Shown here: positions 1 through 4,210 of the stretch, one piece after another
How positions within the stretch are numbered: position 1 is the stretch's first letter
Layout: every line of letters begins with the position of its first letter
NCBI GenBank assembly: GCA_902478395.1
Contig: CABSKZ010000193.1
Span: 1-5,693, forward strand
DNA length: 5,693 nucleotides
Direction of reading: 5' to 3'
DNA from: an uncultured Eubacteriales bacterium
Lineage (GTDB): Bacteria > Bacillota > Clostridia > UBA1381 > UBA9506
The notes under the pieces: model-generated
Told to the model about the DNA's origin: nothing
The model's database searches: none
The model's input: the letters and a program-made list of their open reading frames with translations, nothing else
Program-made: the position numbers and the translations under genes

Positions 1-1
1 G

Positions 2-166
2 GAGACGAACCCCATATTCGAGAATGTCATTTTGGGCGTAAGCGTCGCTATGGGTGTCTGTGCGTCGGTTTCGTACCTGTATTCCTATTTTCTTCAGCAG
101 AAAAAGTTTAAACAATACATAGGCGCTAAAAATACCAGCGATTTGGAAGGGGAGAAAAACACATGA
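2..166 (+). CDS. C-terminal end of an unidentified membrane protein (5' partial)
   Basis: The reading frame is open from the left edge and ends in TGA, giving the last 54 residues of a protein whose start lies outside the window. The visible part has one clear hydrophobic segment at about residues 9-31 (VILGVSVAMGVCASVSYLYSYF), then a basic stretch (QQKKFKQY) and a short polar tail (KNTSDLEGEKNT). This is the usual look of a last transmembrane helix with a cytoplasmic tail. The stop overlaps the start of the next gene as ATGA, so the two are probably co-transcribed and translationally coupled. The family cannot be named from this fragment. A CDP-alcohol phosphatidyltransferase (PgsA-like) C-terminus is a loose possibility because such proteins end in a similar helix plus basic tail, but no diagnostic motif is visible. 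Confidence 0.7.
   Translation, partial: ETNPIFENVILGVSVAMGVCASVSYLYSYFLQQKKFKQYIGAKNTSDLEGEKNT
149..154 (+). promoter_or_regulatory. Ribosome binding site of the 71-residue membrane protein
   Basis: GGGGAG lies 8 nt upstream of the ATG at 163. It sits inside the last codons of the upstream gene and supports this start for the short ORF. Confidence 0.7.
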
Positions 167-378
167 ATTTTGTAACAGACATTTTACCTTGGGTGTTGAT
201 TGTCGTCGGCGCTCTGGTCACCTTTCTGGCCAAGCCCGTCTTAAAAAAAGGTGAAGGCAGCGCGGAAGCGGTGCAAAAAAAGATATACGTCTGCAAGATT
301 ATCGGCATGTGGCTCGTCGTAATCGGGGCAGTGATTATATTCTGGGCAGGAGGTAGTTTTGGTGTCAGAAATCAATAA
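163..378 (+). CDS. Small two-helix membrane protein, function unknown
   Basis: This 71-residue protein has two hydrophobic segments, about residues 7-26 (ILPWVLIVVGALVTFLAKPV) and 44-65 (CKIIGMWLVVIGAVIIFWAG). They are joined by a lysine-rich loop (KKGEGSAEAVQKK). By the positive-inside rule the loop should face the cytoplasm with both termini outside. There is no signal peptide and no cysteine or metal motif. It is likely a real gene: it starts in an ATGA overlap with the preceding gene, has a good Shine-Dalgarno sequence, and its 3' end overlaps the start of valS by 17 nt. This arrangement couples translation of three consecutive genes. I do not recognise the family, and the linkage to valS alone does not show a role in translation. 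Confidence 0.75.
   Translation: MNFVTDILPWVLIVVGALVTFLAKPVLKKGEGSAEAVQKKIYVCKIIGMWLVVIGAVIIFWAGGSFGVRNQ
348..353 (+). promoter_or_regulatory. Ribosome binding site deciding the valS start
   Basis: A perfect AGGAGG lies within the 3' end of the 71-residue gene. It is 8 nt from GTG (362) and only 5 nt from TTG (359). The spacing and the stronger codon favour GTG as the start. There is no ATG at the right distance. Confidence 0.8.
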
Positions 379-2989
379 AGTTTACAATCCGCAGGAGGTA
401 GAGGACAGGCTGTACCGGACCTGGGTGGAAAAAGGCTACTTTACGCCGGAAATAGATGAAAACAAGGAACCCTTTACGATTGTGATTCCCCCTCCGAATG
501 TAACGGGCCAGCTGCATATGGGACACGCCCTGGACGAAACCCTGCAGGATATTTTAATCCGTTATAAACGGATGTCCGGCTATGCGGCCCTATGGGTTCC
601 CGGCACGGACCACGCAGGTATCGCGACACAAATCAAGGTAGAGGAAACGCTCCGCAACGAAGAGGGCAAAACACGTTACGACCTGGGCCGTGAGGAATTT
701 ACCAAACGCGTCTGGGACTGGAAGCAAAAGTATGGCGACCGGATTATCAACCAGCTGAAAAAGCTTGGTTCCTCCTGCGATTGGACGCGTGAACGTTTTA
801 CCATGGATGAATCTCTCTCCAAAGCCGTGAAAGAAGTATTTGTGACCTTGTATGAAAAGGGCCTGATTTATCAGGGCGACCGGATTATCAACTGGTGCCC
901 AAGCTGTACAACTGCACTTTCCGATGCTGAGGTGGAATATGCTGAGCAGGCGGGCCACTTCTGGCACATCAAATATCCGGTCAAGGACAGCGACGAATTT
1001 GTTATCATCGCCACCACCCGTCCGGAGACTTTGCTTGGTGATACCGCAGTGGCCGTTCATCCGGAAGATGAGCGCTACGCCCACTTGGTTGGCAAAACGC
1101 TGATATTGCCGCTGGTTGGCCGGGAGATTCCCGTGGTCGCCGACGAATATGTCGATAAGGGTTTTGGAACCGGCGCGGTGAAAATTACGCCCGCGCACGA
1201 CCCGAACGATTTTGAGGTAGGCGCGCGCCATAACCTGGAAATCATTAAGGTCATGAATGATGATGCAACCATCAATTCCTTCGGCGGAAAATATGAGGGA
1301 ATGGACCGTTACGAAGCAAGGAAACAAATCATCGCCGATCTGGATGCGGAAGGACTGCTGCTGAAAACAGAAGACCATGCGCACAACGTCGGCCAGTGCT
1401 ACCGGTGCGGTACCACTGTAGAGCCGATTACCTCCAAACAGTGGTTTGTAAAAATGGGGCCGCTGATCCCGGCTGCCATAGACGTCGTTAAGGACGGACG
1501 TGTCCAGTTCGTACCGGAACGCTTCTCCAAAACCTATATTAACTGGATGGAAAACCTGCATGACTGGTGTATTTCCCGCCAGCTGTGGTGGGGCCACCGG
1601 ATCCCAGCCTACTACTGCGACGACTGCGGCGAGACCGTCGTTAGCCGCGAGGACGTGACGATCTGCCCGAAATGCGGCGGAACCATGCATCAGGATGAGG
1701 ATGTTTTAGACACTTGGTTCTCCTCTGCGCTGTGGCCGTTTACAACGCTTGGCTGGCCGGAGAAAACCGCTGATTTTGACTATTTCTACCCCACCAGTGT
1801 GCTGGTAACCGGGTATGATATTATTACCTTCTGGGTTTCCCGTATGATTTTCTCCGCGATGGAGCATGTCGGGAAGGAACCATTTCGGCATGTTCTGATT
1901 CACGGCCTGGTGCGCGACGCCCAGGGACGCAAGATGAGCAAGTCGCTTGGCAACGGTATCGACCCGCTCGAGGTCATCGACCAGTACGGAGCCGACGCGC
2001 TGCGCTTTACCCTCGCGACCGGAAATTCTCCCGGAAATGACATGCGCTTCTCCCAGGAACGTGTGGAAGCCAGCCGGAACTTTGCAAATAAAATCTGGAA
2101 CGCTTCGCGTTTCGTGATGATGAATCTGAAAATCACTGACCAGAAACTTGCTTCGGCGGAAGAACTGACGCTGGAGGACAAATGGATTCTGGATAAATAC
2201 AACCATCTGGTCCGTGAGGTCACGGAAAACTTGGACAAGTTCGAACTCGGCATCGCCGTTGGCAAGCTGTACGATTTCATTTGGGACGAATTCTGCGACT
2301 GGTATATTGAACTGGTGAAGCCCCGTCTCTACGATGCGGACTGCCCATCGAACAAAACCGCGCAGTATGTGCTGTCCTACGTGCTCTCACATACGCTTCA
2401 GCTCCTCCACCCGTTTATGCCATTCATTACAGAGGAAATCTGGCAGCAGCTGCCACACGACGGTGAAAGCATTGTCATCTCTGAATGGCCCACCGTGAAG
2501 GAGGCGCTGTATTTCCCGGCGGAAGCCGCAGATATGGAACTGATTAAAGGTGCGCTTCGCGCCATCCGCAACACCAGAAGCGAAATGAATATTCCGCCGT
2601 CCAAACGGGCAAAGGTGTTCGTTGTAACGGAGAAAGAGGATGTTTTCCGGCATGGAACAGTCTTTTTCGAAAAGCTGGCGGGGGCATCTGAGGTCATTGT
2701 TTCACCAACAAAGGATGATGTACCGGAAAACAGTGTTTCCTGCGTCGTTGAAGCCGCACAGCTGTTTATGCCGTTGGACGATCTCGTCGACCGTGAGAAG
2801 GAACTGGCCCGCCTGACGAAGGAAAAGGAAAATCTTGAAAAGGAAATCAAGCGCGTAGAAGGCAAGCTGGCAAATCCAGGCTTTACCGGCAAGGCCCCTG
2901 CCGATGTTGTAGAAGCGGAACGGAAAAAAGGCGAAAAATATAAAGAAATGCTGGAAAAGGTATTGGAAAGCATGGAAAATTTTAAATAA
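362..2989 (+). CDS. valS: Valyl-tRNA synthetase (ValRS)
   Basis: This class Ia aminoacyl-tRNA synthetase charges tRNA-Val with valine in the cytoplasm and hydrolyses mischarged Thr-tRNA. Counting from the GTG start it has 875 residues, normal for a full bacterial ValRS. The HIGH signature appears as HMGH at about 52-55, after PPPNVTGQL. The CP1 editing domain spans about 190-340, with the conserved GTGAVKITPAHDPNDFEVG block near 270-288. KMSKS is at about 524-528 (GRKMSKSLGN). Four CxxC pairs (179/182, 346/349, 419/422, 435/438) match the two zinc sites known in Thermus ValRS. The helical anticodon-binding domain follows from about 605 to 750, and the end from about 805 is the lysine/glutamate-rich coiled-coil arm typical of ValRS. 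No key residue is missing. TTG at 359 would add one residue and cannot be excluded. The next gene starts 14 nt after the stop, so both are probably in one operon. Confidence 0.98.
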   Translation: MSEINKVYNPQEVEDRLYRTWVEKGYFTPEIDENKEPFTIVIPPPNVTGQLHMGHALDETLQDILIRYKRMSGYAALWVPGTDHAGIATQIKVEETLRNEEGKTRYDLGREEFTKRVWDWKQKYGDRIINQLKKLGSSCDWTRERFTMDESLSKAVKEVFVTLYEKGLIYQGDRIINWCPSCTTALSDAEVEYAEQAGHFWHIKYPVKDSDEFVIIATTRPETLLGDTAVAVHPEDERYAHLVGKTLILPLVGREIPVVADEYVDKGFGTGAVKITPAHDPNDFEVGARHNLEIIKVMNDDATINSFGGKYEGMDRYEARKQIIADLDAEGLLLKTEDHAHNVGQCYRCGTTVEPITSKQWFVKMGPLIPAAIDVVKDGRVQFVPERFSKTYINWMENLHDWCISRQLWWGHRIPAYYCDDCGETVVSREDVTICPKCGGTMHQDEDVLDTWFSSALWPFTTLGWPEKTADFDYFYPTSVLVTGYDIITFWVSRMIFSAMEHVGKEPFRHVLIHGLVRDAQGRKMSKSLGNGIDPLEVIDQYGADALRFTLATGNSPGNDMRFSQERVEASRNFANKIWNASRFVMMNLKITDQKLASAEELTLEDKWILDKYNHLVREVTENLDKFELGIAVGKLYDFIWDEFCDWYIELVKPRLYDADCPSNKTAQYVLSYVLSHTLQLLHPFMPFITEEIWQQLPHDGESIVISEWPTVKEALYFPAEAADMELIKGALRAIRNTRSEMNIPPSKRAKVFVVTEKEDVFRHGTVFFEKLAGASEVIVSPTKDDVPENSVSCVVEAAQLFMPLDDLVDREKELARLTKEKENLEKEIKRVEGKLANPGFTGKAPADVVEAERKKGEKYKEMLEKVLESMENFK

Positions 2990-2994
2990 GGAGG
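2990..2994 (+). promoter_or_regulatory. Ribosome binding site of the DUF1292 gene
   Basis: GGAGG directly follows the valS stop and lies 9 nt before ATG 3004. An ATG at 2996 is too close to it and opens a different, short frame, so 3004 is the start. Confidence 0.8.
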
Positions 2995-3003
2995 CATGAA
3001 CGG

Positions 3004-3312
3004 ATGGCAGATAAGGAGAAAAATCAACAGGACGGCCAGGAAGATTTAGAAAGCGGTATTGTCACTTTGTTGGACGATGAAGGCAACGAACACAATTTTG
3101 AGCATCTAGATACATTTGAGTTCAACGGGGAAACCTATGTTGTGCTGCTCCCTGCGGAGGAGGATGAGGAGTCGGACGAGGTCCTGATTTTTGCGCTTGG
3201 CAAGGACGAGGACGGCAAGGAGGTCCTGCTTCCCATTGAAGATGAGGCGGAGCTCGACATGGCATTTGAAGAATTTAAAACACGCATGGCGGACGAATTC
3301 GATTTTGAATAA
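3004..3312 (+). CDS. DUF1292 family protein (YrzB-like), function unknown
   Basis: This is a 102-residue soluble, very acidic protein. About 36 residues are Asp or Glu against about six Lys or Arg. The core fits the DUF1292 pattern: an ITLLDDEG-like opening (IVTLLDDEGNEHNFEHLDTFEFNG, about 19-42), then a strand reading ETYVVLLPAEE, an acidic linker, EVLIFALGKDEDG, and a terminal helix containing ELDMAFEEF. Family members are short, widespread in Firmicutes and have no established biochemical function; Bacillus subtilis YrzB is the reference member. Here the gene follows valS by 14 nt and is the last gene before a strong terminator, so it is the distal cistron of the valS operon. The family assignment rests on recognised sequence pattern. 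A link to translation would be inference from position only. Confidence 0.9.
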   Translation: MADKEKNQQDGQEDLESGIVTLLDDEGNEHNFEHLDTFEFNGETYVVLLPAEEDEESDEVLIFALGKDEDGKEVLLPIEDEAELDMAFEEFKTRMADEFDFE

Positions 3313-3318
3313 ATCCTA

Positions 3319-3349
3319 AAAAGAGGCCCGATGGGCCTCTTTTCTGTTT
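3319..3349 (+). terminator. Intrinsic terminator of the valS-DUF1292 operon
   Basis: An 11-bp perfect stem, AAAAGAGGCCC (3319-3329) with GGGCCTCTTTT (3333-3343), has a 3-nt GAT loop. The T-rich 3' side continues as CTGTTTG. It starts 6 nt after the DUF1292 stop. The A-tract on the 5' side could make it work in both directions. Confidence 0.92.
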
Positions 3350-3361
3350 GTATAATGAAAC

Positions 3362-3380
3362 CCACGCGATAGTGGCGTGG
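3362..3380 (+). repeat. Left-end subterminal hairpin of the IS200 element
   Basis: CCACGC (3362-3367) pairs with GCGTGG (3375-3380) around a 7-nt loop. The position, close to the left tip and upstream of tnpA, matches the hairpin that Y1 transposases bind at the left end. A smaller alternative pairing, CCAC with GTGG at 3372-3375, is possible. The hairpin is followed by 8-bp palindrome GGTTAACC at 3390-3397. Confidence 0.7.
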
Positions 3381-3386
3381 TTGGAT

Positions 3387-3425
3387 AGAGGTTAACCGAT
3401 GAGTAAAATCCTCCTCGTGTGTTAA
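3387..3425 (+). CDS. Candidate 8-residue leader peptide ORF upstream of tnpA
   Basis: The coding part is 3399-3425 and reads MSKILLVC then TAA. The feature starts at its Shine-Dalgarno sequence AGAGG (3387-3391), which has an ideal 7-nt spacing to the ATG. Codons 3 to the stop lie inside the left arm (3406-3423) of the hairpin that buries the tnpA ribosome binding site. A ribosome finishing this ORF would therefore occupy and open that arm. This layout resembles the leader-peptide translation attenuators in front of ermC and cat genes. Such short ORFs can arise by chance, and nothing in the peptide itself points to a function. Evidence is the position, the spacing and the overlap only. Confidence 0.4.
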
Positions 3426-3473
3426 GATAAAAGAGACCTGCCAGTTATCGATAACAACACATGAGGAGGATTT
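3406..3473 (+). promoter_or_regulatory. Long hairpin sequestering the tnpA ribosome binding site
   Basis: The left arm 3406-3423 (AAATCCTCCTCGTGTGTT) pairs over 18 bp with 3456-3473 (AACACATGAGGAGGATTT), with a single G-U pair (3417/3462). The tnpA Shine-Dalgarno sequence GAGGAGG (3463-3469) is wholly inside the helix, 8 nt before the ATG at 3478. An inner stem GATAA (3426-3430) with TTATC (3445-3449) can stack above an internal loop, leaving an apical loop at 3431-3444. Sequestering of the tnpA binding site by a leader hairpin is known for IS200 of Salmonella, where it keeps transposase synthesis very low. The same role is inferred here. Confidence 0.85.
3444..3455. repeat. 12-bp perfect palindrome in the tnpA leader
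   Basis: GTTATCGATAAC is its own reverse complement. Its left half can pair instead with GATAA at 3426-3430 inside the leader hairpin, so it may take part in alternative folds. It could also be a protein-binding site, but no partner can be named. Confidence 0.5.
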
Positions 3474-3477
3474 ATCT

Positions 3478-3948
3478 ATGAAAAAAGAAAATAAAACCAC
3501 AAATAGTTTAGCACATACGAAATGGAATTGCAAGTACCACATAGTGTTTGCACCGAAGTACAGACGAAAGGTGTTTTTCGAAGAAAAGCGCCTGGCCATC
3601 AGGGAAATATTAAGGCAGTTATGCCAATGGAAAGGAGCAGAAATTATAGAAGGAGAAGTATGTCCGGAGCATATACACATGTTGGTGAGTATCCCGCCCA
3701 AAATGAGCGTTTCGGGATTTATGGGTTATTTGAAAGGAAAAAGTGCATTGTTGATTTTTCAAAAATGGGGAAATATGAAATTTGCGTACCGAAACCGCGA
3801 GTTTTGGTGCAAGGGATATTACGTGGACACCGTGGGGAAGAACACAAAAGCAATTAAAGAGTACATATCAGAGCAATTAAAACGGGATAAGGAAAGTGAT
3901 CAAATCAGTTTGTTCGACCCACGGGACCCATTTATGGGTAGTAAGTAA
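3478..3948 (+). CDS. tnpA: IS200-type Y1 transposase (TnpA, HUH single-strand transposase)
   Basis: This 156-residue protein has the normal length for the family and no frameshift. It is a Y1 HUH nuclease that excises and inserts the element as single-stranded DNA through a 5'-phosphotyrosine link, acting as a dimer. The N-terminal KWNCKYHIVFAPKYRRKVF block (about 15-33) is typical of IS200 transposases. The HUH metal motif is H65-I66-H67 in PEHIHMLV. The family motif GYYVDTVG is at 113-120. The catalytic tyrosine should be Y129, with Q133 four residues on (EYISEQ), the same Tyr/Gln spacing as in IS608 TnpA. All key residues are present, so the enzyme is probably active. Translation starts at an ATG 8 nt after GAGGAGG, which is hidden in a hairpin. 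The gene is A-rich and uses AGA and ATA codons more than the adjoining host genes. Confidence 0.97.
   Translation: MKKENKTTNSLAHTKWNCKYHIVFAPKYRRKVFFEEKRLAIREILRQLCQWKGAEIIEGEVCPEHIHMLVSIPPKMSVSGFMGYLKGKSALLIFQKWGNMKFAYRNREFWCKGYYVDTVGKNTKAIKEYISEQLKRDKESDQISLFDPRDPFMGSK
3926..3939 (+). repeat. Short inverted repeat at the 3' end of tnpA
   Basis: ACCCAT (3926-3931) and ATGGGT (3934-3939) form a small hairpin within the last codons of tnpA. No function is assigned; the lack of a T-run argues against a terminator. Confidence 0.35.
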
Positions 3949-3958
3949 CAAATGCATG

Positions 3959-4017
3959 GCTGGCAGGCCAATGAAAAGGGCACTTGTGCCCCGCCAGTAA
4001 AGGGTAGGGCTGTGCCC
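3959..4017 (+). repeat. Two hairpins between tnpA and the right end of the IS
   Basis: GGGCAC (3978-3983) pairs with GTGCCC (3986-3991) over a TT gap. It is flanked by CTGGC (3960-3964) and GCCAG (3993-3997), which can extend it as an outer stem with an internal loop. A second small hairpin, GGGC (4007-4010) with GCCC (4014-4017), follows. Both contain the string TGTGCCC. They are untranslated and lie inside the element. They may be RNA structures at the 3' end of the tnpA transcript, though neither has a proper T-run. Confidence 0.55.
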
Positions 4018-4030
4018 GGAAAATGAAATA

Positions 4031-4048
4031 CCCCCAGTTTTACGGGGG
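4031..4048 (+). repeat. Right-end subterminal hairpin of the IS200 element
   Basis: CCCCC (4031-4035) pairs with GGGGG (4044-4048). Above it G4037-C4043 and T4038-A4042 close a TTT loop, leaving A4036 unpaired in the stem. Y1 transposases of this family recognise end hairpins that contain an extrahelical base. The tail TATTTATTCAG leads to the presumed right cleavage site near 4060. Confidence 0.75.
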
Positions 4049-4061
4049 GATATTTATTCAG

Positions 4062-4145
4062 TCTTTCCCCGGCGAAGCAGCGTCGTGTATACCCGCGGCA
4101 AAAAACGAACATACCATCATTATCCTGCCGTCTGCAAACTCCTGC
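4062..4145. other. Host intergenic DNA between the IS right end and the next promoter
   Basis: About 85 bp with no supported gene, RNA or repeat. CTGCCG (4125-4130) is repeated inverted as CGGCAG (4152-4157) with a 21-nt spacer that spans the -35 box, which might be an operator but could be chance. Confidence 0.4.
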
Positions 4146-4175
4146 TTGACGCGGCAGCCCTGCCTGTATTATAAT
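4146..4175 (+). promoter_or_regulatory. Sigma-A type promoter for the homocysteine methyltransferase/MTHFR gene
   Basis: The -35 is TTGACG (4146-4151, five of six consensus bases) and the -10 is a perfect TATAAT (4170-4175), with an 18-nt spacer. Transcription should begin at about 4182-4186, leaving a leader of only about 25-30 nt before the ATG. The promoter lies in host DNA about 85 bp from the IS, so the insertion does not break it. Confidence 0.8.
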
Positions 4176-4196
4176 AGGAACCGCCATTGAATTTAG

Positions 4197-4203
4197 AAAG
4201 GGG
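4197..4203 (+). promoter_or_regulatory. Ribosome binding site of the YitJ-type gene
   Basis: AAAGGGG lies 7 nt upstream of ATG 4211 and supports that start. Confidence 0.75.
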
Positions 4204-4210
4204 AACCCGG

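Larger units (their letters stand above)
3345..4061 (+). mobile_element. IS200-type (IS200/IS605 family) insertion sequence, apparently intact
   Basis: The element carries one Y1 transposase gene and no tnpB, which is the IS200 organisation, and its length of about 0.7 kb is usual for that group. It has no terminal inverted repeats. Instead there is a hairpin near each end (3362-3380 and 4031-4048). Each hairpin is preceded by the same heptamer AATGAAA (3354-3360 and 4022-4028), which is where guide sequences lie in this family. Family members make no target duplication and end a short distance outside the hairpins, so both boundaries are estimates, good to about 10 nt. The left edge falls right after the valS operon terminator. 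The transposase gene is more A-rich than its neighbours, which fits a mobile origin. Confidence 0.9.

Noticed and set aside
590..1690. Long antisense ORF of 366 codons inside valS
   Set aside because: It lies opposite a fully conserved valS, shows no recognisable domain, and has no upstream signals that stand out. Long antisense frames are common opposite genes with strong codon bias.
2398..3027. 209-codon antisense ORF across the end of valS
   Set aside because: Serine-rich low-complexity product typical of the complement of Glu/Lys-rich coding sequence; no family resemblance.
3381..3409. Promoter TTGGAT - 17 nt - TAAAAT in the tnpA leader
   Set aside because: The -35 matches at only three of six positions, and a start there would fall inside the left arm of the hairpin. 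Not strong enough to list.
3135..3701. 188-codon antisense ORF spanning DUF1292, terminator and IS left end
   Set aside because: It crosses a strong terminator and an IS boundary and is the complement of acidic codons, so it is not a plausible gene.
3522..3857. 111-codon + strand ORF inside tnpA
   Set aside because: It is another frame of the transposase, which has an intact and recognisable product.
3949..4060. TnpB-type omega RNA or guide RNA at the IS right end
   Set aside because: There is no tnpB gene or remnant, and the element has the IS200 tnpA-only organisation.
3900..4187. 95-codon antisense ORF across the IS right end
   Set aside because: It covers the end hairpins and the next promoter and has no recognisable product.
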